Positions 45,616-54,757 of a stretch of 64,000 bases of DNA are shown one piece after another. The translations under genes were made by a program, and so were the position numbers. Each line of letters starts with the position of its first letter. Position 1 is the stretch's first letter. The notes beneath the pieces were generated by a model. That model worked only from the letters and a program-made list of their open reading frames with translations. It had not been told where the DNA came from and did not search any database. The DNA is taken from assembly GCF_000472525.1 (NCBI RefSeq), contig NZ_AWZT01000001.1:564045-628044 (forward strand). The letters are read 5' to 3'. This DNA comes from Paraburkholderia dilworthii. GTDB taxonomy: Bacteria > Pseudomonadota > Gammaproteobacteria > Burkholderiales > Burkholderiaceae.

Positions 45616-47238
45616 ATGGCCGATAAACAACCAGGTACTCAGCAAGCCGATATCGTCGTGGTCGGGTCGGGCGTCGCCGGGGCGATCGTCGCTCATCAAA
45701 TGGCGCAGGCGGGCAAGTCCGTGATCCTGCTCGAAGCCGGGCCGCGCATGCCGCGCTGGGAGATCGTCGAGCGCTTTCGCAACCAGGCGGACAAGATGGA
45801 TTTCATGGCGCCGTATCCGCCGAGCAAGTGGGCGCCGCACCCTGAATACAACCCGCCCAACAACTATCTGATTCTCAAGGGCGAGCACAAATTCAACTCG
45901 CAGTACATTCGCGCGGTCGGCGGCACGACGTGGCACTGGGCCGCCTCCGCATGGCGCTTCATGCCGAACGACTTCCGGATGAAGACCGTCTACGGCGTGG
46001 GCCGCGACTGGCCGATGGAATACGAGGAACTGGAGCCGTACTACCAGCGCGCCGAAGAAGAACTCGGCGTGTGGGGCCCGGCCGATGAAGAACTCGGCTC
46101 GCCGCGAAGCCAGCCTTATCCGATGGCGCCGCTGCCTGTGTCGTACAACGAGCAGACCATCAAGACCAAACTCAACGCGTTCGATTCGCGCTATCACGTC
46201 GTGACCGAACCGGTTGCACGCAATAGCCGTCCGTACGATGGCCGCCCGACCTGTTGCGGCAATAACAACTGCATGCCGATCTGTCCGATTGGCGCAATGT
46301 ACAACGGCATCGTGCATGTGGAGAAGGCTGAGCAGGCCGGCGCGAAGCTGATCGACAACGCGGTGGTCTACAAGCTGGAAGTCGGCGCCGACAAGCGCAT
46401 CACGGCCGCGTTGTACAAGGACGCCGAGGGCAGCGAGCATCGTGTGGAAGGCAAATATTTCGTGCTCGCGGCGAACGGCATCGAGACGCCGAAGATCATG
46501 CTGATGTCGACGAGCCACGACTTCCCGAACGGTGTCGGCAACAGCTCCGACATGGTGGGCCGCAACCTGATGGATCATCCGGGCACAGGCGTCACGTTTT
46601 ACGCGGACGAAAAACTGTGGCCCGGCCGCGGCCCGCAGGAAATGACTTCGCTGATCGGCTTTCGCGACGGCGCCTTCCGTGCAACCGAGGCCGCGAAAAA
46701 AATCCATCTGTCGAACCTGTCGCGCATCGACCAGGAAACGCAGAAGATTTTCGGGCAAGGCAAGCTGATCAAGCCCGCCGAACTCGACGCGCAAATTCGC
46801 GATCGCTCGGCACGCTTCGTCGAGTTCGACTGCTTCCACGAAATTCTGCCGCAGCCGGAAAACCGCATCGTGCCGAGCCGCACCGAGACGGACGCGATCG
46901 GCATTGCGCGGCCCGAGATCACGTATCGCATCGACGATTACGTGAAGCGCGGCGCCGCCCACACGCGCGAGGTGTATGCAAACGCGGCCAGGGTGCTGGG
47001 CGGCACCGACATCGAGTATCAGGACGATTTCGCGCCGAACAACCACATTACGGGTGCGACGATCATGGGCAGCGATCCGCGCGATTCGGTGGTCGACAAG
47101 CATTGCCGCACGTTCGACCACCCGAATCTGTTCATTTCGAGCAGCGCGACGATGCCGACTGTCGGCACTGTCAACGTGACGCTGACCATTGCCGCGCTGG
47201 CACTGCGCATGGCCGACCAGTTGAAGAAGGAAGCGTGA
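45616..47238 (+). CDS. FAD-dependent glucose dehydrogenase alpha (catalytic) subunit, GMC family
   Basis: A 540-residue GMC oxidoreductase. The FAD-binding GSGVAG lies at residues 17-22 (DIVVVGSGVAGAIVAHQM), the GGTTWHWAASAWRF block at about 102, and the cysteines CCGNNNCMPIC (Cys213, Cys214, Cys219, Cys223) match the 3Fe-4S site of the B. cepacia enzyme. The C-terminal NHITGATIMG and SSSATMPTVGTVNVTLTIAALA carry the active-site His and Asn. It oxidises the C1 hydroxyl of glucose in the periplasm and passes electrons through the Fe-S cluster to the cytochrome subunit. It has no signal of its own and would travel with the Tat-type gamma subunit. Confidence 0.94.
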   Translation: MADKQPGTQQADIVVVGSGVAGAIVAHQMAQAGKSVILLEAGPRMPRWEIVERFRNQADKMDFMAPYPPSKWAPHPEYNPPNNYLILKGEHKFNSQYIRAVGGTTWHWAASAWRFMPNDFRMKTVYGVGRDWPMEYEELEPYYQRAEEELGVWGPADEELGSPRSQPYPMAPLPVSYNEQTIKTKLNAFDSRYHVVTEPVARNSRPYDGRPTCCGNNNCMPICPIGAMYNGIVHVEKAEQAGAKLIDNAVVYKLEVGADKRITAALYKDAEGSEHRVEGKYFVLAANGIETPKIMLMSTSHDFPNGVGNSSDMVGRNLMDHPGTGVTFYADEKLWPGRGPQEMTSLIGFRDGAFRATEAAKKIHLSNLSRIDQETQKIFGQGKLIKPAELDAQIRDRSARFVEFDCFHEILPQPENRIVPSRTETDAIGIARPEITYRIDDYVKRGAAHTREVYANAARVLGGTDIEYQDDFAPNNHITGATIMGSDPRDSVVDKHCRTFDHPNLFISSSATMPTVGTVNVTLTIAALALRMADQLKKEA

Positions 47239-47240
47239 AC

Positions 47241-48557
47241 GTGTTGAAGAAGACTTTTTTCTGGCTGCTGGCCGGCGCATTTGCGTGCCCCTCGACGCTG
47301 CCCGTTTCCGCATTCGCGCAGGACATGAAAGCGGTGGATGGCAACGACGCTGCGTTGATCAAACGCGGCGAGTATCTCGCGACCGCCGGCGATTGCATGG
47401 CTTGTCACAGCACGGCGAAGGGCAAGCCGTTCGCGGGCGGCCTGCCGCTGAAGGTGCCGATGCTAGGCACGATCTACTCCAGCAACATCACGCCTGACCC
47501 GCAAACGGGCATCGGCACCTGGTCGCTGGACGACTTCGACCGTGCGTTGCGCAAGGGTGTTTCGAAGGACGGCCACAACCTGTATCCGGCGATGCCGTAT
47601 GTGTCCTACGCCAAAATCAACGACGGCGATGTGAAAGCGCTCTACGCGTACTTCCGCTACGGCGTCGCGCCCGTGCAGCAGGCTACGCGCGCCAGCGACA
47701 TTCCGTGGCCGCTGAACATGCGCTGGCCATTGACCGTATGGAACTGGATGTTCCTGAAAAGCGGCCCGTATCTGCCGAAGCCGCAGCAAAGCGCCGACTG
47801 GAATCGCGGCGCGTATCTCGTGCAAGGGCTCGCTCATTGCAGCACGTGTCACACACCGCGCGGCTTCGCGATGCAGGAAAAGGCGCTCGATGAGACCGGC
47901 AGTGGCTTCCTTGGCGGCTCAGAGCTCGCCGGTTGGGACGGCTACAACATCACGTCGTCGCCAGATAGCGGCATTGGCGGATGGAGCCATGCGCAACTCG
48001 TGCAATATCTGCAGACGGGCAGCGTTCCTGGACTCGCGCAGGCAGCGGGGCCGATGGCCGAGGCGGTCGAGCACAGCTTCTCGAAGATGACCGACGCCGA
48101 CATCGGCGCGATAGCGACGTATGTGCGCACAGTGCCGCCAGTGAGCGACGGCGGCCGCCAGGGCGCTTCGCAGTCGCGCAGCGCGTGGGGCAAACCGTCG
48201 ACGGACGTCGCGCGCCTGCGTGGCGTCGCGCTAAACGACGGCTCGCTCGATCCCGCACGGCTCTATCTGGGCAATTGCGCGACGTGTCATCAGGCGAACG
48301 GCAAGGGTACGCCGGACGGCTACTATCCGCCGCTCATGCATAACTCGACGGTGGGCGCCTCCAATCCCGGCAATCTCATGCAAGTCATCCTGCACGGCGT
48401 GCAACGCAAGACGGCCGGTAACGACGTCGGCATGCCCGCCTTCGCCACCGAGTTGAACGACGCGCAGATTGCCGCGCTGACGAACTACGTGACGACGCAG
48501 TTTGGCAACCCCGCAGCCAGGCACGTGAGCGAGAAGGACGTCGCCGGACTGCGCTGA
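47241..48557 (+). CDS. FAD-glucose dehydrogenase beta subunit, tri-heme cytochrome c
   Basis: A 438-residue cytochrome with a Sec signal peptide (VLKKTFFWLLAGAFACPSTL...AFAQ) and three heme c sites: CMACH at 52-56, CSTCH at 200-204 and CATCH at 346-350. It takes electrons from the catalytic subunit and hands them to ubiquinone or the oxidase chain at the periplasmic face of the inner membrane. The start is the GTG at 47241, eight bases after AAGGAAG; another GTG at 47235 is too close to that site. The gene order gamma-alpha-beta is as in B. cepacia. Confidence 0.93.
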   Translation: MLKKTFFWLLAGAFACPSTLPVSAFAQDMKAVDGNDAALIKRGEYLATAGDCMACHSTAKGKPFAGGLPLKVPMLGTIYSSNITPDPQTGIGTWSLDDFDRALRKGVSKDGHNLYPAMPYVSYAKINDGDVKALYAYFRYGVAPVQQATRASDIPWPLNMRWPLTVWNWMFLKSGPYLPKPQQSADWNRGAYLVQGLAHCSTCHTPRGFAMQEKALDETGSGFLGGSELAGWDGYNITSSPDSGIGGWSHAQLVQYLQTGSVPGLAQAAGPMAEAVEHSFSKMTDADIGAIATYVRTVPPVSDGGRQGASQSRSAWGKPSTDVARLRGVALNDGSLDPARLYLGNCATCHQANGKGTPDGYYPPLMHNSTVGASNPGNLMQVILHGVQRKTAGNDVGMPAFATELNDAQIAALTNYVTTQFGNPAARHVSEKDVAGLR

Positions 48558-48579
48558 GCGCGAATCGATTGCCGGGCCG

Positions 48580-48789
48580 TCACGCGAGCCGCCCCGCACG
48601 CATCGGCGGCGGCTTCGCGGGCGGGTCACCTTCCGGCGCGCCCGGCGGCGGCACGCCCGGATCGTCGTCGGGCGTCGGGGGCGGATCGGGATCGATATTC
48701 GGCGGCGGCGGCGCCTCCGGATCGATCTCGGGCGGCGTCGGCGTGTGCATAGCAAACGTCGCTAAGCCATGCGAGTTTGAACGGGCCAT
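48580..48789 (-). CDS. Small proline-rich protein
   Basis: A 69-residue protein of unknown function: a short N-terminus MARSNSHGLATFAMHTPTPP, then an acidic Pro/Asp-rich stretch with (P)DPxxPPPP-type repeats, ending PPPMRAGRLA. A strong GGAGG ribosome binding site five bases before the ATG at 48789 favours a real gene over chance. The frame could extend upstream to 48897 but without a better start. No signal peptide. Similar short Pro-rich proteins are frequent in Burkholderia; I know of no role. Confidence 0.6.
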   Translation of the reverse strand: MARSNSHGLATFAMHTPTPPEIDPEAPPPPNIDPDPPPTPDDDPGVPPPGAPEGDPPAKPPPMRAGRLA

Positions 48790-48987
48790 CTCTACCTCCG
48801 ATATCTCTGTCGTCATGCATGCAATGCGCATGCCCTTCTGTGCCCGAATCGCCTTTTGTGTAGCGCCTTTCGCTCGCGTTTCGCGTGGAACGGCCATTGC
48901 TCTGTTCCGTCACGCGCAATGCGTATGGCATTGCGCCCGCAAGCGTGGGGTGTTCGTCGAACACCGAAAGGGACAAGGAATACACAA

Positions 48988-49233
48988 ATGGCGCGACACA
49001 AGGCCGACGTTGCCGACGGCGAGTTCGAGATTTTCGCTAGCTATCACGGAACAGGCGACGGCCGTTACGTAGGTGGACTGAAGGTCGTTCGCAAAGCCGA
49101 CAGGAGGATTCTTTTTCCGTTCGACGGTGCGCCCGAGATCGGGCCTTACGAGACCGCCGACGAGGCGCGCCGCGCCGCCATCGAGTATGGCAAGCAGATC
49201 GTCGCGGCCGACCGCGCGTCGCCGGAGAAGTGA
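48988..49233 (+). CDS. Small conserved protein (possibly DUF6723)
   Basis: An 81-residue soluble protein: GEFEIFASYHGTGDGRYVGGLKVVRKADRRILFPFDGAPEIGPYETADEARRAAIEYGKQIV. The pattern of a strand-rich N-terminal half and a C-terminal helix fits small Burkholderia proteins that I believe are named DUF6723; I am unsure of the number. The ATG at 48988 follows AAGGA by eight bases. The role is unknown. Confidence 0.75.
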   Translation: MARHKADVADGEFEIFASYHGTGDGRYVGGLKVVRKADRRILFPFDGAPEIGPYETADEARRAAIEYGKQIVAADRASPEK

Positions 49234-49253
49234 TGGCGACGCGCTTGCGCCCG

Positions 49254-49490
49254 TCAAGGCATTCCGCCGAGCGACGGCGAGATGGTGCTGCCGCGATTCG
49301 GGTCGTCGGGATGTTCGTCGGGTACCGTGGGCCGCGCCGACAGCGGCGGATGTCTGCGATAACAGGCATCGATCGAATCGTTCACTACGCATTGCGCGAA
49401 CGCGTCGGCGTCGCTTTTTTGCGCGAACGTATAGAGCGTTCGTTCGACCTGCACCTCCGTGTCGGATACGCGAATTGTCGTCACTGTCAT
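49254..49490 (-). CDS. Hypothetical small protein
   Basis: A 78-residue protein I do not recognise. The first 45 residues (VTTIRVSDTEVQVERTLYTFAQKSDADAFAQCVVND) could form strands and a helix; the tail is Pro/Asp/Ser-rich and probably disordered. The ATG at 49490 has an AAGGAG ribosome binding site six bases before it, which is the main support. It is convergent with the gene at 48988. Confidence 0.6.
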   Translation of the reverse strand: MTVTTIRVSDTEVQVERTLYTFAQKSDADAFAQCVVNDSIDACYRRHPPLSARPTVPDEHPDDPNRGSTISPSLGGMP

Positions 49491-49704
49491 GAAGTGCTCC
49501 TTTTTACAAAGATCAATCCGAAGCTTCAGCTTGGGGCGCCGCAACGCACGTGCCCACTGCACTCGCATTGGCAGTTGCAGCATGCGTGAGCCGAAGGCCG
49601 GGCCCGACTGTACGGGGGCCGATCCGGGTGTCGATGTTCGTTGCCGCAGTTGGGGTCCGTATGTTGCTGGAACGAAGACGTAGCCGATAAAAGGAGAGAG
49701 CAAT

Positions 49705-49965
49705 ATGCAGCCCGACACACCCAGCGAGAATTCCGGTGCTCCTGAAGTTTCGCCGGAAGTGAAAGAGCGCAACAAGCCGAGCGGCACGCATTACGTGGAG
49801 CCGAGCCCGCTCGGCATCGAGCCGGTCATGCAAACCGGCGTCGATGAACAAACCAATCCGCGGCGCTCGAACGATCATCCCGAGCAGACCGCCGAGGTGC
49901 CGCTCGGCACCGGCACGCACGGCGAGCCTGCGGGCGGCGGCGGGCGCGCGTCGCACAAGAATTGA
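49705..49965 (+). CDS. Hypothetical small hydrophilic protein
   Basis: An 86-residue, highly polar, probably disordered protein rich in Pro, Glu, Gly and Thr (MQPDTPSENSGAPEVSPEV..., ending GGGGRASHKN). No domain is recognisable. An AAAGGAGAG ribosome binding site precedes the ATG. It lies 30 bases before the CxxC mini-protein gene and is probably co-transcribed with it. Confidence 0.65.
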   Translation: MQPDTPSENSGAPEVSPEVKERNKPSGTHYVEPSPLGIEPVMQTGVDEQTNPRRSNDHPEQTAEVPLGTGTHGEPAGGGGRASHKN

Positions 49966-49995
49966 TGCCGACGTCAACACCGAACGGAGAGACAC

Positions 49996-50166
49996 ATGCA
50001 ACAGGACAACGAGCCGCAGAACCCCGGCGATGAAGCGCCGCCCGACGCACCCGGAGTTGGTGAAGACACTTGCCCGGCTTGCAAGGGCACTGGCAAGGTA
50101 GAAGGAGCGCAGTGCACCGTGTGTGGCGGAACAGGCAAAGTGCTGCAAGGCATCGGCGGCGGTTAA
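49996..50166 (+). CDS. 56-residue DnaJ-type zinc-finger mini-protein
   Basis: A short gene coding for MQQDNEPQNPGDEAPPDAPG, then two CxxCxGxG repeats (CPACKGTGK at residues 26-34 and CTVCGGTGK at 40-48) and a Gly-rich end. These repeats are the zinc-binding unit of the DnaJ central domain; two units could hold one zinc ion. A GGAGAG ribosome binding site precedes the ATG. The function is unknown; such proteins could act in thiol chemistry or bind unfolded peptides. Confidence 0.75.
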   Translation: MQQDNEPQNPGDEAPPDAPGVGEDTCPACKGTGKVEGAQCTVCGGTGKVLQGIGGG

Positions 50167-50363
50167 GCCGTTCGCACGAGCGGCGTTGCGCGTCCAACGC
50201 GTGTCAGGACGCGCCTCGCCCCGAGGTCAGATCGCGTTCGTCCACGGCTGGCCGCCCGCAGAATTAACTACACCGAGGCCGGGCGCGCTTTATGCGGCGA
50301 TGCAAAAATCGCCCGTTGCGGCATGCGTACGCGGCACGGGCATCGCTACGCACAGGAGCCAAC

Positions 50364-50909
50364 ATGCAGGAACATTCGAAGCACGCATTCGATGCAGCGC
50401 AGACCGAGTACGAAGCTTTCATGCTCGAACCGCACGACTGGGTACCGAACAACCGCAAGCTGCCCGTCGTGATTTACCGGCACGCGGTGGACCCCGCCAT
50501 CGGCGATCTCGCCAACGCGTTCGAACTACTGTTCGCGCGCAACGAATGGCCGCCGCAGTGGCGCGACGGCATCTTTGACTACCACCATTTTCACTCGACC
50601 GCGCACGAAGTGCTCGGCGTCACCGAGGGTTCCGCGGATGTGATCGTCGGCGGTCCGGGCGGAAAGGTTGTCAGCGTGTCGGCCGGCGACGTGTTGCTGC
50701 TGCCCGCCGGTACCGGCCATTGCCTGCAATCGTTCGAGGGCCGGTTCCGCGTGGTAGCCGGCTATCCGGCCGGGCAGCAGTGGGACATCCGCCGCGAAGC
50801 ACTGACCCCGCAGGAGCTTGCCGCAATGCACGCGCTGCCGTTCCCGCCGATGGATCCGGTCGACGGCAAGCATGGCCCGCTTTGCGAGCATTGGTTGAAC
50901 GCAGCTTAG
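50364..50909 (+). CDS. Cupin-domain protein (YjlB-like)
   Basis: A 181-residue beta-barrel protein. The metal-binding cupin motif is visible as YHHFHSTAHEVLGVTEGSADVIVGG (His, His, Glu), followed by the second motif PAGTGHCLQ (His) about 35 residues later. Length and the N-terminal FMLEPHDWVPNNRKLPVVIYR resemble the YjlB family of unknown activity. An AGGAG ribosome binding site sits before the ATG at 50364. It is not clearly part of an operon. Confidence 0.87.
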   Translation: MQEHSKHAFDAAQTEYEAFMLEPHDWVPNNRKLPVVIYRHAVDPAIGDLANAFELLFARNEWPPQWRDGIFDYHHFHSTAHEVLGVTEGSADVIVGGPGGKVVSVSAGDVLLLPAGTGHCLQSFEGRFRVVAGYPAGQQWDIRREALTPQELAAMHALPFPPMDPVDGKHGPLCEHWLNAA

Positions 50910-51187
50910 TGCCTGCGGCAAGCCAGTTTTACCCGCGGCGCACGCCCCCATGCTGTTCACAACGCGTGGTTCACCGCGCCGCTTCGCAAGTCCGCTGAAA
51001 GACAGCCCGCATCAGCACAACGCATGAGAATTACGATGTCACGCCGCGTGCAGATTTGCGCGCATCGGCGCATCATCCATCAGGCTTGCTGAGCTCTTCA
51101 TGCGTTGTTTCCCTGAACACCGTTTGCCGGCCAGGTCGCGGCAGCGCGCGCCGGCAATGTTCCCAACGGCCGAACAAGGAGTGTCCC

Positions 51188-53272
51188 ATGCAAAACGATC
51201 CCGCCCTCGATCAGCTGTGTATCAATACGATCCGCACGCTCTCGATGGACGCTGTGCAAAAGGCCAATTCAGGCCACCCCGGCACGCCGATGGCGCTCGC
51301 GCCGGTCGCCTACCATCTGTGGCAGAACCATTTGCGCTATGACCCGGACGAGCCGTTGTGGCCGAATCGCGACCGCTTCGTGCTGTCGGTCGGGCATGCG
51401 TCGATGCTGCTGTATTCGCTGCTGCATCTCGCGAATGTGAAGGCCGTCGACGAAGCGGGCAAGCCGACGGGCAAGCCCGCCGTTTCTCTGGATGACATCG
51501 AGCGTTTCCGCCAGATCGACAGCAAGACGCCGGGACACCCCGAATACCGGATGACGACGGGTGTCGAAACCACGACAGGTCCGCTCGGTCAGGGCCTGGG
51601 CAATAGCGTCGGCATGGCGATGGCGGCGCGCTGGTACGAGAACCGCTTCAACAAGCCGGACACGCCGCTTTTCGATTACCGCGTCTACGCGCTGTGCGGC
51701 GACGGCGACATGATGGAAGGTATCTCGCATGAAGCCGCGTCGCTCGCGGGTCATCTGAAACTGTCGAATCTGATCTGGATCTACGACAGCAACCGCGTGA
51801 CGATCGAAGGCCACACGGATCTTGCCTATAGCGATGACGTGGAAAGCCGCTTTCGCGGTTACAACTGGCACACGCTGCATGTGAACGATGCGAACGACGC
51901 GGCGGCGCTGGAAGCTGCGTTCGTCGAAGCAAAAAGCATTACCGACAGGCCGACGCTGATCGTAGTCAACAGCATCATCGGCTGGGGCGCGCCGAACAAG
52001 CAGGACACGGCCGCCGCGCACGGCGAAGCACTCGGCGTCGAGGAAGTCGCGCTCACGAAGAAGTTCTACGGCTGGCCCGAAGACAAATTTTTCTACGTGC
52101 CCGACGGCGTGCACCAGCGTTTCGCCGAAGGCATCGGTGCGCGCGGCAAGGCGGCGCGCGAGCAATGGCAGGCGAAATACGACGCCTACAGCAAGCAATA
52201 TCCGGAGCTGTCGCGCGAATTCGCGCTGATCAACGCGCATGAGTTGCCCGTCGGCTGGGACAACGACATTCCTACGTTCGACGCGGACCCCAAAGGCATG
52301 GCGTCGCGCGAGTCGTCGGGCAAGGTGCTCAACGCGATTGCCGCACGCGTTCCGTGGATGATCGGCGGAGCGGCCGACCTCGCGCCATCCACGAAAACGA
52401 ATCTCAAATTCGAGGGCGCGGGCAGTTTCGAGCATGACAACTACGGCGGCCGCAATCTGCACTTCGGCATTCGCGAGCATGGGATGGGCGCGGTGGTCAA
52501 CGGGCTCGCGCTGTCGAACCTGCGGCCGTTCGGCTCCACATTTCTGATTTTCAGCGACTACATGAAGCCGCCGATCCGCCTGTCGGCGATCATGGAAGTC
52601 GAGTCGATTTATGTGTTCACACACGACTCGATCGGCGTCGGCGAAGATGGTCCGACGCATCAGCCAATCGAGCAGCTTGCGTCGCTGCGCGGCGTGCCGG
52701 GCCTGACCGTGCTGCGTCCGGGCGACGCGAACGAAGTGGCCGAAGCGTGGCGCGTCGCGCTCACGCAGAAGCGGCGTCCTGCGTGCATCGTCGTGTCGCG
52801 GCAGCCGCTGCCCACGTTGGACCGCAGCCGCTATGCATCGGCCGAGGGCGCGAGAAAGGGCGCCTATGTGCTCGCCGATGCGCCCGACGGACAGAAGCCA
52901 GAAGTGATTCTGCTTGCCACAGGCAGCGAACTGTCGATCTGCGTCGACGTTTACGAGAAGCTCAAGAGCGAAGGCATCGCGGCGCGCGTGGTGTCGATGC
53001 CGTCATGGGATCTCTTCGAGCGGCAGGACGAAGCGTATCAGGACGCCGTGCTGCCGCCCGACATCGACGCGCGTGTAGCCGTCGAGCAGGCCGCCTCGCT
53101 AGGCTGGGACCGCTACGTCGGCCGGCTCGGCGCGCAAGTGGTGATGCACACGTTCGGCGCGTCGGCGCCGCTTTCCGATCTGAAGAAGAAATTCGGCTTC
53201 ACGCCCGAGCATGTGTACGAAGCGGCGAAGCAGCAGATTGCGCGGGTGCAGACTAAGCGCAGCCAGGAGTAG
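51188..53272 (+). CDS. tkt: Transketolase
   Basis: A 694-residue thiamine-diphosphate enzyme that moves two-carbon units between sugar phosphates in the pentose phosphate pathway. The TPP-binding motif CGDGDMMEGISHEA...LIWIYDSN is near residue 155-185; the substrate-binding HPGTPM is at about 29 and the transketolase signature 2 GVGEDGPTHQPIEQLASLR near 480. The start ATG at 51188 follows AAGGAG. In many Burkholderiales tkt is next to gapA and pgk; here it stands alone before an intrinsic terminator. Confidence 0.96.
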   Translation: MQNDPALDQLCINTIRTLSMDAVQKANSGHPGTPMALAPVAYHLWQNHLRYDPDEPLWPNRDRFVLSVGHASMLLYSLLHLANVKAVDEAGKPTGKPAVSLDDIERFRQIDSKTPGHPEYRMTTGVETTTGPLGQGLGNSVGMAMAARWYENRFNKPDTPLFDYRVYALCGDGDMMEGISHEAASLAGHLKLSNLIWIYDSNRVTIEGHTDLAYSDDVESRFRGYNWHTLHVNDANDAAALEAAFVEAKSITDRPTLIVVNSIIGWGAPNKQDTAAAHGEALGVEEVALTKKFYGWPEDKFFYVPDGVHQRFAEGIGARGKAAREQWQAKYDAYSKQYPELSREFALINAHELPVGWDNDIPTFDADPKGMASRESSGKVLNAIAARVPWMIGGAADLAPSTKTNLKFEGAGSFEHDNYGGRNLHFGIREHGMGAVVNGLALSNLRPFGSTFLIFSDYMKPPIRLSAIMEVESIYVFTHDSIGVGEDGPTHQPIEQLASLRGVPGLTVLRPGDANEVAEAWRVALTQKRRPACIVVSRQPLPTLDRSRYASAEGARKGAYVLADAPDGQKPEVILLATGSELSICVDVYEKLKSEGIAARVVSMPSWDLFERQDEAYQDAVLPPDIDARVAVEQAASLGWDRYVGRLGAQVVMHTFGASAPLSDLKKKFGFTPEHVYEAAKQQIARVQTKRSQE

Positions 53273-53333
53273 CGCGCAAGCAGTAACGCCGGGCAGTAGC
53301 GCGCAAGAAGTAGCGCGCAGCAGTAACGAAGAG

Positions 53334-53364
53334 GCCGGCGGTGTAAAAACCGCCGGCTCTTTTT
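53334..53364 (+). terminator. Intrinsic terminator after tkt
   Basis: A 9-bp stem GCCGGCGGT/ACCGCCGGC with a 6-base loop is followed by tctttttc. It lies 61 bases after the stop; between them is a run of imperfect repeats of agtagcgcgcaag (53265-53327). Confidence 0.88.
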
Positions 53365-53423
53365 CGAGCCCTCGCGCTGACCTGGCAAAAAGCGCGATGC
53401 CGTTCGGTCCGGCTCCGTGAGGT

Positions 53424-54509
53424 TTAGTTCGCCGGAATCGTCACAACGGGCGCCTTGCTGCTGGTGTCGGCCTCGGCGAGCGCCATCAGATTTTGCACGA
53501 CCGTGAATGCGTATTTCGAGTCGAAGTCGTTGCGATCGACCCAGTATGACGACGCTCCATACGGGATCGTCACGTATGCATTGTCCGGCGCGGTCTTGCC
53601 CGAGTGAATGATGATCGTCGGTCTCGTCTCTCCGCCGATCAGGCCCACGGTCGGCTTCGTCGATCCGTCGTCGATGCGTTCGACGGGCACCTGCACCTGT
53701 GCACCGAGATCGGTCAGGATGCCGAGCACCGAGCGCGTCACCATTGGAATCTTGTCCGCTTTCTGCCACGCGGACGAAGGCCCATAGACGATCTCGTAGC
53801 TTCGCGTTTTCGACGAAAGATGCAACAGCTTGCGCACGCGAGCCAGGTCGGCGGCCGTTTGCGGCGACTCGCCGCTGGTGGTCGCGCCCATCACGAGGAA
53901 CGCGCTCATCTGCTCATTTTTGTCGCCGACCTTGCGCGACTCGACGTTCAACTCGCCCGCGAGTTGCAGGCGTCGCAGCGCACGCAGCAACTCGAAGAAG
54001 CCCGGCGCGCCCGCGCTGTTCTCGCCGCCGAGCGCGTTGCCGTTCTGCAAGCCGCCGACCGATTGCGCGGTGATGCGCAATAGCAGGTCGATAGGAATGC
54101 CGCCTTCGGCCAGCGGCAACACAAGTGCCGGCGCGAGCGGCCGGATGTAAGCGGAGGCGAATGCTTCGCCGGTCGTGGGCGTGAACGTGAAGGTGGGATG
54201 ATTCGAATAGGACACGCTGCCGGTGGCGAGCGCATAGTTCGGCTGGCTGCCGGAGCCGGCGTTCGCCGTTGCGCCGCCGCTGGCATCGAACGTATAGGCG
54301 GCGATGATGCTGCTGACAGTCAAAAACGCGGGCGCGTCGCCGTAACGCAAGCCGACGACGGCTGCCAGAATCTCGCGTTTCTTGGCGTCGCCGAGTGCGC
54401 GCGCATAGTCGACCTGGTCGGCTTTCAGGCGCGTAGGTCCGATATGCACGCAGGCGGAGGAAAAGCATGCCGCGCATAGCGCGGCCGCGACCGAAGCGGT
54501 TCTGATCAT
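53424..54509 (-). CDS. Hypothetical exported protein, possible lipoprotein
   Basis: A 361-residue protein I do not recognise. The N-terminus MIRTASVAAALCAACFSSAC is a secretion signal with a cysteine at position 20 that could be lipidated, although the lipobox (FSSAC) is not ideal. The body is strand- and Gly/Ser-rich in the first third and more helical around residues 165-245 (FFELLRALRRLQLAGELNVES). The segments SYEIVYGPSSAWQKADKIPMVTRSVLGIL and RPTIIIHSGKTAPDNAYVTIPYG look like folded globular sequence. No operon partner; zapE is 248 bases upstream in the same direction. Confidence 0.7.
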   Translation of the reverse strand: MIRTASVAAALCAACFSSACVHIGPTRLKADQVDYARALGDAKKREILAAVVGLRYGDAPAFLTVSSIIAAYTFDASGGATANAGSGSQPNYALATGSVSYSNHPTFTFTPTTGEAFASAYIRPLAPALVLPLAEGGIPIDLLLRITAQSVGGLQNGNALGGENSAGAPGFFELLRALRRLQLAGELNVESRKVGDKNEQMSAFLVMGATTSGESPQTAADLARVRKLLHLSSKTRSYEIVYGPSSAWQKADKIPMVTRSVLGILTDLGAQVQVPVERIDDGSTKPTVGLIGGETRPTIIIHSGKTAPDNAYVTIPYGASSYWVDRNDFDSKYAFTVVQNLMALAEADTSSKAPVVTIPAN

Positions 54510-54757
54510 CTCGGCAAGGGCGGAAGGACTTATCCGCTGAAGAATGAGTGCGCAACGGCGGTAGCAGGGCGCATTCCCGCACGCATGCCGGGCTTGCCCG
54601 ATGTCAGGCGAGAGCCGCGAATCACAGCGTTACTTGCTTCATTTGCTTTAATAGCGTGCAGCGGATGCTGTGCGAACGTCGCCGCGCGACTCATGCGAAT
54701 CGGCACGGCGTTTGCAAGATTTGCAGCCGCGCGTGGCGCACCTGCAAACGCGGTGAG

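Noticed and set aside
45253..47313. A 686-codon open frame on the minus strand opposite the glucose dehydrogenase genes
   Set aside because: It is antisense to two clearly conserved genes; its Arg/His-rich translation has no motifs. High GC keeps opposite frames open.
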